Positions 26,306 through 34,414 of a stretch of 64,000 nt of DNA are shown here, in pieces. Origin of the DNA: Saprospiraceae bacterium (GTDB lineage Bacteria; Bacteroidota; Bacteroidia; Chitinophagales; Saprospiraceae); assembly GCA_020628645.1 (NCBI GenBank), contig JAHDES010000019.1, positions 34,932 to 98,931 on the forward strand. The letters are read 5' to 3'. The position numbers were made by a program, and so were the translations under genes. Below the pieces are notes generated by a model. The model did no database searches. It saw nothing but the letters and a program-made list of their open reading frames with translations, and was not told the DNA's origin. The first letter of the stretch is position 1. Each line of letters opens with the position of its first letter.

Positions 26306-26920
26306 ATGAGAATTTACCTCCTCTTTATCGGTATATTATTCAATTTACATCTTGCTGCGCAAGATCAACAACAACGATTTGGTGCGGCATTAGTCTTAGG
26401 AGTGAATGCTGCTCAAATTGATGGCGATCTGTATGCTGGTTATAATAAACTTGGCCTGCAAGGAGGAATTCGAGGGATAACGATCTTGAATGAGAAAAGT
26501 GAAATTAGTATGGGGTTATTGTTTAGTCAAAGAGGAAGTCAAAACGAACTGAATCCAGATGATTTCACCGAACGAATTAAAATTCATCTCAATTATGTCG
26601 CCGTTCCTGTTGCTTATCATTATAAAGATTGGTTAGTCGATGATTATTACCGTTTGCAGGTGCATGCGGGGCTGTCTTATGGACGTTTGTTGAGTACGAA
26701 AATTCAAGATTTAGCCATAGATGAATTAGCCAATGAATTTAATCAAAATGATATTAGTTGGATAGCAGGGATCAATTATTATTTCAATCGTAATTTTTCG
26801 CTTGGTTTTCGCTACAATCGTTCGATAACACTTTTATTTAATAATCGTAAAAACCCTAATATCAACGCAAATTCTTTATTAAGTCATTTTCTGTCGTTTC
26901 AAGGGGTTTATCAATTTTAA
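26306..26920 (+). CDS. Outer-membrane beta-barrel protein (PorT-like family)
   Basis: A 204-residue exported protein with signal peptide IYLLFIGILFNLHLAAQ and alternating hydrophobic/polar strands: FGAALVLGVNAAQIDG, GYNKLGLQGGIRGI, ISMGLLFSQRGSQ, LNYVAVPVAYHYKDW, LQVHAGLSYGRLL, WIAGINYYFNRNFSLGFRYN, ending LSFQGVYQF with a terminal Phe. This is the usual Bacteroidota PorT/outer-membrane beta-barrel pattern of about eight strands. Specific PorT function in T9SS cannot be claimed, since many paralogs of the fold exist. It follows the membrane protein gene by 8 nt. Role unknown. Confidence 0.8.
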   Translation: MRIYLLFIGILFNLHLAAQDQQQRFGAALVLGVNAAQIDGDLYAGYNKLGLQGGIRGITILNEKSEISMGLLFSQRGSQNELNPDDFTERIKIHLNYVAVPVAYHYKDWLVDDYYRLQVHAGLSYGRLLSTKIQDLAIDELANEFNQNDISWIAGINYYFNRNFSLGFRYNRSITLLFNNRKNPNINANSLLSHFLSFQGVYQF

Positions 26921-26978
26921 TATTCTGGTATTGAAACTGATATAAAAATCACATCTTATTTATTTGAAAATTAAACAC

Positions 26979-27482
26979 ATGAAATATTTCTACCCTATTC
27001 TTTGCTTTCTTTTGTTCAGTTTCATCGCTTGTGAACCAAGTGCATCTTCTACTACTTCAACTACAACAAGCACAGCAGTTCCTACGCCAAAAGCTGCTCC
27101 TACAGGTACTCCTCTTCCTTCAATGAGCCAAGAAGAAATGATGTATTTGTTTAACAATTGCGACTATATTGATTATGTATTTTATAGTACCAATTTTAGT
27201 ATTAGTCAAAATACGCAAGAAAGTATTCGATCTATGTTAAACATGATTTCTCCAACTACTGCTACTTTAAATCCAAATTGTAAAGCAATAGGTCGTGTAT
27301 TTTATCAAGTCAAAGGAGAAAATTATGCAGAGGCAGATTTATATTTTCAGGAAGGTTGTACTTATCTAGTCTTTTTAGAAAAAAATAAACCTATTGCAGG
27401 GCATATATTAACGGATCAAGGTGTTGCGTATTTCAACAACATCTTCCAACGTGCTCAAAATATGGCACCTGGTGCTCAATAG
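26979..27482 (+). CDS. Small hypothetical lipoprotein
   Basis: A lipoprotein of about 167 residues. The start is the ATG at 26979, giving the signal FYPILCFLLFSFIAC directly; the TTG 15 nt upstream adds nothing. The mature part begins with a long Ser/Thr-rich disordered linker (PSASSTTSTTTSTAVPTPK), then a compact domain with Cys at NNCDYIDYVFYSTNFSISQN, LNPNCKAIGRVFYQVKGE and FQEGCTYLVFLEKNKPIAGH. It lies 58 nt after the barrel gene and before ppx in the same direction. Some similarity to general fold families is possible but I do not recognise one. Confidence 0.75.
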   Translation: MKYFYPILCFLLFSFIACEPSASSTTSTTTSTAVPTPKAAPTGTPLPSMSQEEMMYLFNNCDYIDYVFYSTNFSISQNTQESIRSMLNMISPTTATLNPNCKAIGRVFYQVKGENYAEADLYFQEGCTYLVFLEKNKPIAGHILTDQGVAYFNNIFQRAQNMAPGAQ

Positions 27483-27525
27483 TCACTTATTTCAATAATA
27501 TATCATTTTCTTACATTGATTTTTT

Positions 27526-28428
27526 ATGCCTGATCGATATGCTGTCATTGATTTAGGAACAAATACCTTTCATCTTCTTATTGCTAATTATAGTAAAGAT
27601 GGTTTTGAGTATATCTATCGAGAACGTATTTTTGTTCAACTCGCCGAAAATGGTATTCAAACCATAGGGGAAACTCCCTTCCAAAGAGGCTTAGATGCAC
27701 TTGCTCATTTTCGTAAAATTCTTGATCAGCATGAAGTAAAAGCGGTCAATGCCTTTGGTACAGCCGCCCTCCGAACGGCTAGTAATAGTGCAGAATTTCA
27801 AAAAGCTGCTCAGGAACAAACGGGTATTTCCATCAATATTATTTCAGGAGATCAAGAAGCGCAATTGATTTATAAAGGAGTACAGCAAGTCGTACCTTTT
27901 GACGAGCAAAACAGCCTCATTATGGATATTGGAGGCGGAAGTGTCGAGTTTATCATTGCAAATAAAAGTGGGGTACAATGGGCACAAAGTTTTCCAATTG
28001 GTGTAGCAGTTTTGCATCATCAATTTCATAAAAATGATCCCATTCTTAATGAGGAAATCACTCAAATTCATACCCATTTAAGCGATATTACTGCCCCCTT
28101 ATTGAAAGCCTTAGCTACTTATTCTATTTTCAATCTCATTGGAGCGTCTGGCACATTTGATGTCATCGAAAATATCTTAGCTAAAGAACAATTTTCGGAC
28201 TATCACTCTATTGTACCTACTGCTAAATTTCCAACTTTATATCAATCCATTATTCAATCTACCCAAAAGGAACGCCTGGCTCGAACGGACATTCCAGATT
28301 CGCGTGCACAATTAATTGTTGTGGCAATTATCCTAATTGATTTCATTATTCAAAAAGCAAGTATTCAGCAGATCGACGTCTCTTCTTTTGCTATGAAAGA
28401 AGGTATTTTGAGCGAAATGGTCAAGTAA
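27526..28428 (+). CDS. ppx: Ppx/GppA family phosphatase
   Basis: A 300-residue ASKHA-fold phosphatase acting on polyphosphate or pppGpp. The family pattern is clear: YAVIDLGTNTFHLLIANY at the N-terminus (phosphate 1), FGTAALRTASNS, the conserved Glu region ISGDQEAQLIYKGV, and the phosphate 2 motif IMDIGGGSVEFIIANK. At about 300 residues it is the short, two-domain form common in Bacteroidota, without the HD-like C-terminal domain of E. coli Ppx. Neighbours give no specific hint; polyphosphate versus pppGpp preference cannot be read from the sequence. Start at ATG 27526. Confidence 0.92.
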   Translation: MPDRYAVIDLGTNTFHLLIANYSKDGFEYIYRERIFVQLAENGIQTIGETPFQRGLDALAHFRKILDQHEVKAVNAFGTAALRTASNSAEFQKAAQEQTGISINIISGDQEAQLIYKGVQQVVPFDEQNSLIMDIGGGSVEFIIANKSGVQWAQSFPIGVAVLHHQFHKNDPILNEEITQIHTHLSDITAPLLKALATYSIFNLIGASGTFDVIENILAKEQFSDYHSIVPTAKFPTLYQSIIQSTQKERLARTDIPDSRAQLIVVAIILIDFIIQKASIQQIDVSSFAMKEGILSEMVK

Positions 28429-28480
28429 AATGGTCTGTCTTTCACGCTTTTTTATCAATACGTAAGTTTTTATCATTCAA

Positions 28481-28500
28481 TTTTTAGATCAATCTAAAAA
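28481..28500 (+). promoter_or_regulatory. Candidate MntR/DtxR-type operator
   Basis: TTTTTAGAT and ATCTAAAAA are perfect 9-bp arms around CA. The TTTAGnnnnnnCTAAA layout resembles DtxR/MntR-family boxes, and the gene just downstream encodes a metal permease fused to a DtxR-like domain. It lies immediately upstream of the probable -33 box. Confidence 0.55.
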
Positions 28501-28506
28501 TATTTT

Positions 28507-28535
28507 TTGAATTTCATAAAAACCATTTATATTTG
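28507..28535 (+). promoter_or_regulatory. Probable promoter of the metal permease gene
   Basis: TTG at 28507-28509 and TATATTTG at 28528-28535 are separated by 18 nt and fit the Bacteroidota TTG/TAnnTTTG promoter. The operator at 28481-28500 touches its upstream edge. Confidence 0.6.
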
Positions 28536-28576
28536 TGTAGGAAAACAGGTTTTGACGATTTTGAAATTAGAATACT

Positions 28577-29839
28577 ATGGAAAGTTTTATTGAATTGTTA
28601 CAATACGCTTGGGTTCAAAAAGCATTAATAGCCTCCTCGATGGTGGGTTTAATGTGTGGTACATTGGGTGTATTTATTGTATTGCGAAATATGTCACTCA
28701 TTGGTGATGCTCTTTCTCATTCTATCTTACCGGGGGTGGTATTTGCGTATATTATTTTTGGGTATAGTACCATTAGTTTTTTTACAGGATCGGTAATTGC
28801 AGGTTTAATTACGGCAGGAGGGATTACGTGGATTCAACACAATGTCAAAACCAAAAATGATGCTGCGATTGGGATTGTTTATACTACGATGTTTTCTATC
28901 GGCGTGATTGCTATCTCAGCAATTAGTCGTTCTGGAGGAGTACATTTGGATTTGAAAGATTTTCTATTTGGAAATGTGTTGGGTGTATCAAATGAAGATA
29001 TTTATCTTACAGCAGGAGTAATGGTGTATGTGTTAGTAAGTATTGTGGTATTTTATCGTTATTTATTTACGATTACTTTTCAGCCTGTCATTGCAGAAAC
29101 GATGGGAATTTCCGTACGAACTTTTCATTATTTCCTGATGTTATTGTTGTCTTTTGCAGTAGTAGCGTCGATTGGAACGGTGGGGGTTATTTTAGTCGTT
29201 GCGATGCTAATTACGCCTGCCGCTACAGCGCTTCTTTTATCTGATAAACTGAAAGAAGTAATTGTTATATCTGGTGTAATTGGAGTTTTGGATTGTATTT
29301 TGGGATTAATGATCTCCTTTATTTTTGATACGACACCAGGGCCTGCCATTGCTATTGTAGCTGCTTTTACGTATTTAATGGTGGTATTATTTTCTCCGAA
29401 AAAAGGACTAGTTTTCAAATATTTTAGGCGAATTCGTTTACAGCGAAAAATTCAATTTGAAGATACCCTTAAACAAGCCTTGAAATTACATCAAAAAGGA
29501 AATCTTACTGTAGATAGTCTATTTGATCGTCTTGGGTTTAATCGCTCCATTTTACAACAACAATTACAACGCCTCAAAAACAAAGGCTTAATTCAATATT
29601 CTACCAATCTGCTCCAACTTACTGATTTAGGCATTACAGAAGCAAATAAACTAGTACGCGCGCATCGCCTTTGGGAAACCTATCTAGTAAATCAAATTGG
29701 ACTCACCAGCGAACAAATCCATGAAGATGCTGAAAAGTATGAACACCTTCTCACCGATGAAATGCTCGATGAAATGGACCAAGCACTTGGTTATCCAACG
29801 ACTGATCCACATGGATCGCCGATTCCTGTAAAGAAGTGA
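28577..29839 (+). CDS. Mn/Zn/Fe ABC-transporter permease fused to a DtxR-like regulator domain
   Basis: A 420-residue protein in two parts. Residues ~1-275 are an ABC-3 family permease (TroC/ZnuB/MntB) with about eight to nine helices and the marks LRNMSLIGDALSHSILPGVV, FQPVIAETMGISVR and VGVILVVAMLITPAATALLL. Residues ~295-420 match the winged helix and dimerisation part of iron-dependent (DtxR/MntR) repressors: LKLHQKGNLTVDSLFDRLGF, LQRLKNKGLIQYS, LVRAHRLWETYLVNQIGLTS and GYPTTDPHGSPIP, which includes metal-site residues. Such fusions are known in Bacteroidota. The ATPase and binding-protein genes are not nearby. Self-control through the operator at 28481 is plausible. Confidence 0.9.
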   Translation: MESFIELLQYAWVQKALIASSMVGLMCGTLGVFIVLRNMSLIGDALSHSILPGVVFAYIIFGYSTISFFTGSVIAGLITAGGITWIQHNVKTKNDAAIGIVYTTMFSIGVIAISAISRSGGVHLDLKDFLFGNVLGVSNEDIYLTAGVMVYVLVSIVVFYRYLFTITFQPVIAETMGISVRTFHYFLMLLLSFAVVASIGTVGVILVVAMLITPAATALLLSDKLKEVIVISGVIGVLDCILGLMISFIFDTTPGPAIAIVAAFTYLMVVLFSPKKGLVFKYFRRIRLQRKIQFEDTLKQALKLHQKGNLTVDSLFDRLGFNRSILQQQLQRLKNKGLIQYSTNLLQLTDLGITEANKLVRAHRLWETYLVNQIGLTSEQIHEDAEKYEHLLTDEMLDEMDQALGYPTTDPHGSPIPVKK

Positions 29840-29884
29840 AGTATAGCAATTAGTATTGAAACTTTGAAAGTAATACCTATTTGT

Positions 29885-30829
29885 CTACACCTCCACTACC
29901 ATTTGAATATTACTTCGTTCATAGGGAGAAGGATTGCCTACTACTTTTTCAAAACCCAGTTTTCGGTATAAACTAATGGCTGGCACGAGGATGGTATTAC
30001 TTTCTAAATATACCTTTTTTCCGCCTAGTGCTTTTGCTTTCTCCAAAACCGCTTTTCCTAAAATATAGCCAATGCCTTTTCCATGTGCCTTTGGAGAAAC
30101 TGCCATTTTTGCCAATTCATAATCATATTCGGGATGATCCATTTTAATGAGTGCACAAATTCCTACCACTTCATCTTTATAAGTAGCCACTAAAATATGT
30201 CCTCCTTTTTGGAGAATGTATTCATCAGGATGATCGAGAGCGGCATAATCGGCTGCTTCCATGACAAAATATTTGCGAATCCATTCTTCATTAAGGCGTT
30301 TAAAGTCAAGGGCATGCTTTTCTTCATAAGGTATAATGGCAACATACTGCGCTTCTCGTTTCTTTTTTTCATCTCTTACGCGTTGATACATGGAACGTTG
30401 ATCTAACCAATAATCTAGTTCATCCATGGCTTTCCAAATATTATGCTGAGTATTAGCGAGTACCACTTCTACGGCTTGTTCTACATCTAGGAATTGCTCC
30501 TTCATTTGTTCTGCCATTCGTTTCCCTTTTTCAGTCAGGAAAATATTTGTTTTCCGACCATCTTGCTCATCTTTTGCATCATAAACAATTCCTGCTTTTT
30601 GCATCTCCCGAACCGTTTTAATAATGGCAGGGTGCGTCTGTCCAATCTCCTCAGCAATAGCCATAATCGAACAAGTATTACTATTAGTCAGCACATAAAA
30701 TACAGGAAACCACTTGGGTTTGAGTTCATTTTCATATAAATCATAAATGCGTTGTGCATCATCCATAATACGGTCACTCAAGATACGCATTCGGCTACCT
30801 AGAGCGACTTTGCCTATTTTTTCAAACAT
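29885..30829 (-). CDS. MarR-type regulator fused to GNAT acetyltransferase
   Basis: A 314-residue fusion. Residues ~1-150 form a MarR winged helix with TNSNTCSIMAIAEEIGQTHPA (recognition helices) and GRKTNIFLTEKGKRMAEQM (wing). Residues ~165-314 form a GNAT domain with the acetyl-CoA loop SPKAHGKGIGYILGKAVLEK and ALGGKKVYLESNTILVPAIS, ending in a YRKLGFEKV strand typical of the fold. It should acetylate a small molecule or protein and respond to or regulate it; the substrate is unknown. The arrangement is a known fusion type in Bacteroidota and elsewhere. It is convergent with the permease gene and divergent from the NifU-like gene. Confidence 0.9.
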   Translation of the reverse strand: MFEKIGKVALGSRMRILSDRIMDDAQRIYDLYENELKPKWFPVFYVLTNSNTCSIMAIAEEIGQTHPAIIKTVREMQKAGIVYDAKDEQDGRKTNIFLTEKGKRMAEQMKEQFLDVEQAVEVVLANTQHNIWKAMDELDYWLDQRSMYQRVRDEKKKREAQYVAIIPYEEKHALDFKRLNEEWIRKYFVMEAADYAALDHPDEYILQKGGHILVATYKDEVVGICALIKMDHPEYDYELAKMAVSPKAHGKGIGYILGKAVLEKAKALGGKKVYLESNTILVPAISLYRKLGFEKVVGNPSPYERSNIQMVVEV

Positions 30830-30983
30830 AATCCATAATTTTAAGTAACCAGTTACGTAAATATATGATTTTTTATATAATTTTCAAAATTTATAGTTTA
30901 TCACAACTAAATAAATGTCGTTGCTGTTTTGATTAATAATACGGTTTGAACTAATTTTTACACAAGAATGAAGTCAAAACCCT

Positions 30984-30991
30984 TATCTTTG
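30984..30991 (+). promoter_or_regulatory. Probable -7 promoter box for the NifU-like gene
   Basis: TATCTTTG fits TAnnTTTG, 24 nt before the ATG at 31015. No convincing -33 box. Confidence 0.5.
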
Positions 30992-31014
30992 TAAAAAATT
31001 AAAATCAATATCAT

Positions 31015-31629
31015 ATGGATACTCCAACCACTAAGAGTCCAGTTTTATTATACACCGAACAAACGCCTAATCCTGAGACCTTAAAGTTTGTTACTAATCG
31101 TATGCTTTATAAAGGTACAGCTGACTTCCGAGATGAAGAATTGGCGCGAGAATGGTCGCCTATTGCAACAGCCTTATTTGATTTACCTTATGTAAAAGGG
31201 GTTTATGTGTGCAATAACTTCGTGACGGTAACGAAAGAATTCAATTATGCATGGGAAGACATCATGCTAAAGTTGAAAGATTTTATTAAAAATTATATCG
31301 AAGAAGGCAAAGAAGTCGTAACAGATGGCTTTGCAGATGCAATGGCTGCACTTGAAGCAGAACGTGGTGCTAGCTATGAATATACCGAAGATGAAGTCGA
31401 AATCGTCAAACGCATCAAAGATTTAATTGAGACTTATGTTCGCCCAGCAGTTGAAATGGATGGTGGAAATATAGAATTCAAATCTTTTAACAAAGGAGTT
31501 GTAACCGTTATCATGCAAGGAAGTTGTAGTGGATGCCCTTCTTCTACGGTTACTTTAAAATCTGGAATCGAAGGAATGCTTCAACGTATGGTACCCGAAG
31601 TAACAGAAGTAGTGGCAGAAATGGGATAA
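31015..31629 (+). CDS. NifU-like Fe-S scaffold/carrier protein (Nfu type)
   Basis: A 204-residue cytosolic Fe-S cluster carrier. Residues ~8-95 form the Nfu N-terminal domain (YTEQTPNPETLKFVTNRMLY, then ARNxx-type loop SPIATALFDLPYVKGVYV). The C-terminal NifU domain (~125-204) shows YVRPAVEMDGGNIEFKSFN, the cluster motif GSCSGCPSSTVTLKSGIEGM with the CxxC pair, and MLQRMVPEVTEV. This is the usual Nfu architecture and length for Bacteroidota, which lends [4Fe-4S] clusters to apo-enzymes. It stands alone, followed by a strong terminator. Assignment firm; clients not known. Confidence 0.94.
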   Translation: MDTPTTKSPVLLYTEQTPNPETLKFVTNRMLYKGTADFRDEELAREWSPIATALFDLPYVKGVYVCNNFVTVTKEFNYAWEDIMLKLKDFIKNYIEEGKEVVTDGFADAMAALEAERGASYEYTEDEVEIVKRIKDLIETYVRPAVEMDGGNIEFKSFNKGVVTVIMQGSCSGCPSSTVTLKSGIEGMLQRMVPEVTEVVAEMG

Positions 31630-31653
31630 CCATTTTCCGTTTCATTTGTTATT

Positions 31654-31690
31654 AAAAGCGAGTATGGACAGTGATTCATACTCGCTTTTT
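31654..31690 (+). terminator. Rho-independent terminator after the NifU-like gene
   Basis: AAAAGCGAGTATG pairs with CATACTCGCTTTT around a 10-nt loop, and the T run continues after the stem. Confidence 0.9.
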
Positions 31691-31724
31691 ATCTTATTTA
31701 AAAGTATAGTCTAAGTTTGATTTT

Positions 31725-31776
31725 GCGAGTTAGGAAACTCGCTTGATATCTTTTGGAGAAGTTAAGAAACTTCTCC
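31725..31776. repeat. Pair of mini-hairpins sharing a GTTAnGAAAC core
   Basis: GCGAGTT/AACTCGC (31725-31742) and GGAGAAGTT/AACTTCTCC (31755-31776) both enclose loops A(G/A)GA, so both read GTTA-[GA]-GAAAC in the middle with different arms. They sit between the terminator and the pirin gene. Confidence 0.55.
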
Positions 31777-31836
31777 AATTAACAAATTTGGGTATTAGAT
31801 TAGTTCATACATACTTTTCGTTTAAAAAACCAGATT

Positions 31837-32601
31837 ATGAAAATTCAAGTCGTTTCTAAAGATCAACAAGCCTATGGTGCATTCAATGGTGGGCAAATTA
31901 TAGAAAACAAGCCCATCGGATTTCCGCAAGATGGTGGTACACTACAGCCTTATTCTAATCTCTTTTATTGGGCGTATGCAGAAGCAAAAGAAGATAGTAC
32001 CATAGGGCTGCATCCACATCAAGGTTTTGAAATTATGTCTTTTGTTTTAAAAGGAGAAATTCGTCATTTTGATACTAAACTGGAAGAATGGCGTCCTTTG
32101 AAAAAAGGAGATGCACAAATCATTCGAGCTGGAAACGGCATTAGTCATTCTGAATTTATGGCAAAAGATAGTGCGATGTTCCAGATTTGGCTCGATCCAA
32201 ATTTGAATAAGACCTTGCAACAAGAAGCTTCGTATGATGATTATACCTTAGATCGATTTCCAGTAAAACAGATCGACGATTGGACGATAACGACCTATAT
32301 TGGTGCTAATTCCCCTTTTCAATTGGATACTCCTGAAATTGAGATAGAACGAATAAAATTTACCTCCTCCAAACAATCTATGGATATTGCTAAAGGGCAA
32401 ATATATTCTATTTATGTGCTCAAAGGGAATCCTTGTATTAATGGGGAACAAGTAGTACAAGACGATTATATCGTCATAAATGATGCGAATACCTTGGATA
32501 TTGTAAGTGAAGAAGCTGGAGAAATATTTGTGATTAGTTCGCCCAGCAAGATTGATTATATGACCTATAAGGAGATGATGCAAGCGCGGATGAGGAGGTA
32601 A
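31837..32601 (+). CDS. Pirin family bicupin protein
   Basis: A 254-residue pirin-like protein, a bicupin that binds one metal in the N-terminal cupin. The metal residues lie in GLHPHQGFEIMSFVLKGEIR (two His and the Glu), and HSEF near residue 110 supplies the fourth ligand position. RAGNGISHSEFM is a typical pirin segment. The C-terminal cupin (IYSIYVLKGNPCINGEQVVQ) has no clear metal residues, as is normal. Pirins act as quercetinase-like dioxygenases or regulators; the real substrate is not deducible. It is convergent with the DUF4920 gene, with a long inverted repeat between them. Confidence 0.88.
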   Translation: MKIQVVSKDQQAYGAFNGGQIIENKPIGFPQDGGTLQPYSNLFYWAYAEAKEDSTIGLHPHQGFEIMSFVLKGEIRHFDTKLEEWRPLKKGDAQIIRAGNGISHSEFMAKDSAMFQIWLDPNLNKTLQQEASYDDYTLDRFPVKQIDDWTITTYIGANSPFQLDTPEIEIERIKFTSSKQSMDIAKGQIYSIYVLKGNPCINGEQVVQDDYIVINDANTLDIVSEEAGEIFVISSPSKIDYMTYKEMMQARMRR

Positions 32602-32607
32602 GATTAT

Positions 32608-32663
32608 GAACCACATAAGGCACAAAAGACAACAAAAGTAGTTTTTATAGCCTTATGTGGTTC
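32608..32663. terminator. 14-bp inverted repeat between convergent genes
   Basis: GAACCACATAAGGC (32608-32621) and GCCTTATGTGGTTC (32650-32663) pair perfectly around a 28-nt purine-rich loop. It lies exactly between two converging stops, so it probably works as a bidirectional terminator; it may also be a mobile-type repeat. Confidence 0.6.
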
Positions 32664-32670
32664 AAGTTTC

Positions 32671-33180
32671 TTAATCCGTCATTACAACGCCATGCGCTAG
32701 AAATTTCAATTCTTCTACAGGTTCGGTGATGGCATCAATTTCTTCTTGTGATTTTCCTTCATCCTCAGCAAAATGTTTTAGGTCTTCTACAGAAGTCACA
32801 TCTCGATACGCATAGCCATCCATAACCACCGTTTTTCCTTCACAATCTAAAGGCATAAAAAAGCCATAATCTTTAAATTGAACAAACATTGCTTCTTGAT
32901 TCGGATCGTCTGAAACCACATTCATCCAACAACCTTTTACTTTGCATACGCTTTCTACTTTTCCTTTTACCTTAATGGCTAAAGAATCAGTGTCGCCCAT
33001 TTTGGCTAACATATCACCGTAGGCAACAGCTCCATCTGCTGTGATCGCTTCACCAAACTTTTCCATATTAGCAGAAGTTGTTTCTTCGGTTGCTGTAGTC
33101 CCCTCCGTACTGGTTTCGCTTGCACATGCGCCAATTAAAAGGGAGAGTAGCAGGACAAGGAATAAATTATTTCTATACAT
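32671..33180 (-). CDS. DUF4920 lipoprotein
   Basis: A lipoprotein of about 169 residues. The start is the ATG at 33180, giving the lipoprotein signal LFLVLLLSLLIGAC directly; the upstream ATGs at 33240 and 33237 would add a basic, non-signal stretch. The mature protein has an acidic Thr-rich linker and then a globular part with the DUF4920 hallmarks KVKGKVESVCKVKGCWMNV, MFVQFKDYGFFMPLDCEGKT and VVMDGYAYRDVTSVEDLKHF. The two Cys at VCKVKGCW and a third at PLDCEG suggest metal binding, as in the related periplasmic OB-fold proteins, but this is inference. It has its own probable -7 box 39 nt upstream. Confidence 0.85.
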   Translation of the reverse strand: MYRNNLFLVLLLSLLIGACASETSTEGTTATEETTSANMEKFGEAITADGAVAYGDMLAKMGDTDSLAIKVKGKVESVCKVKGCWMNVVSDDPNQEAMFVQFKDYGFFMPLDCEGKTVVMDGYAYRDVTSVEDLKHFAEDEGKSQEEIDAITEPVEELKFLAHGVVMTD

Positions 33181-33218
33181 TTGATATTTTTTAAAATGAA
33201 TGATTGATTTTATTCCAA

Positions 33219-33226
33219 CAAAGGTA
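33219..33226 (-). promoter_or_regulatory. Probable -7 promoter box for the DUF4920 gene
   Basis: CAAAGGTA reads TACCTTTG on the minus strand, an exact TAnnTTTG, 39 nt before the 33180 start. Confidence 0.5.
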
Positions 33227-33333
33227 CAGTTCGGCATCATTTTTTAGTTAATTTTCTCGTTAAAAATATGCACCTTTACACGAAATTTTGAGAAAAAATT
33301 GCGTATTCGCATGAGCTAAACGATAAACAAACA

Positions 33334-34263
33334 ATGACAGATCAGCAAATATACTTTGGCAGAGGAAAATTATTACTGACAGGAGAATACTTTGTTCTAG
33401 ATGGAGCAAAAGCATTAGCTTTACCTGCTAAATTAGGACAACAACTCCATGTAGAAGCCAGTCATTTTGAAGATAAAAGTTTATTAATTTGGAATGCCTT
33501 AAACGAAAAAGGAGATTCATGGTTTTCAGCACATCTAAGCACGAATAATTTCCATGTAGTGGAAAGCACCGATAAATCTACAGCCATTGCTTTGCAAACG
33601 ATCCTTCGAGCTGCCAGTGAATTACGCCCTTTTATCGCACAAGATCAAATTACTAAGGTTACAACAGAATTGGATTTTCCCAGAGCATGGGGCTTGGGCT
33701 CAAGTTCTACCTTAATTTATACCATTGCAAAATGGGCGAATATTGATCCTTTTGCGTTACTGAAAGAAACTTTTAAAGGCTCTGGATATGACCTCGCTTG
33801 CGCGGGAGAAGAACAAGCTATTTTTTATCAACTTCAAGATAAACAGCCGACTTGGGAAACGGCTAATTTTAATCCTTCTTTTAAAGATCAACTCTATTTT
33901 GTTTATTTAGGTAAAAAACAAAATAGTCGTTCTGGTATTGCGCATTATCAAGAAGTAGTCAAAAAACCAGAAAAATACATCTCCAAAATTGATACCCTTA
34001 CGAAAAATATTGCAGCAGCAAATGACTTAAAAACCTTTGCTCAATTATTAGAAGAACATGAACAACTCATCTCAAAAGCTTTGAAACTTCCTACTGCAAA
34101 ATCACTTCATTTTTCGGATTATTGGGGTAGTATTAAATCACTGGGTGCTTGGGGAGGAGATTTTATATTGGCGACAAGTGACCGCTCTAAAGCAGATACC
34201 AAAACCTATTTTCAAGCAAAAGGAATGGAAGTAATGCTATCGTATGAAAAATTGATCGGGTAG
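33334..34263 (+). CDS. GYDIA-family GHMP kinase (mevalonate kinase-like)
   Basis: A 309-residue GHMP small-molecule kinase. It begins FGRGKLLLTGEYFVLDGAKA, the N-terminal substrate loop, and has PRAWGLGSSSTLIYTIAKWA (ATP loop) and GSGYDLACAGEEQAIFYQL near residue 150, the mark of the Bacteroidota GYDIA subgroup (here Leu replaces Ile). The third GHMP motif is weak, around LGAWGGDFILATS near the C-terminus. It most likely phosphorylates mevalonate or a related intermediate of isoprenoid synthesis, but neighbouring pathway genes are not here, so the substrate is inference. ATG at 33334. Confidence 0.88.
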   Translation: MTDQQIYFGRGKLLLTGEYFVLDGAKALALPAKLGQQLHVEASHFEDKSLLIWNALNEKGDSWFSAHLSTNNFHVVESTDKSTAIALQTILRAASELRPFIAQDQITKVTTELDFPRAWGLGSSSTLIYTIAKWANIDPFALLKETFKGSGYDLACAGEEQAIFYQLQDKQPTWETANFNPSFKDQLYFVYLGKKQNSRSGIAHYQEVVKKPEKYISKIDTLTKNIAAANDLKTFAQLLEEHEQLISKALKLPTAKSLHFSDYWGSIKSLGAWGGDFILATSDRSKADTKTYFQAKGMEVMLSYEKLIG

Positions 34264-34414
34264 ATACGATCAGAAAAGATATATTGACTTGATGATAAAA
34301 TAATATTAAACTATAAGCCCAAAATCAACCGCAACCTCAATTCTAATTTAGTTTTGAAATTGAAGTTGAATTTAATAGGTATAAATTTCATTTTTCACCT
34401 CAAATAATATCTTT

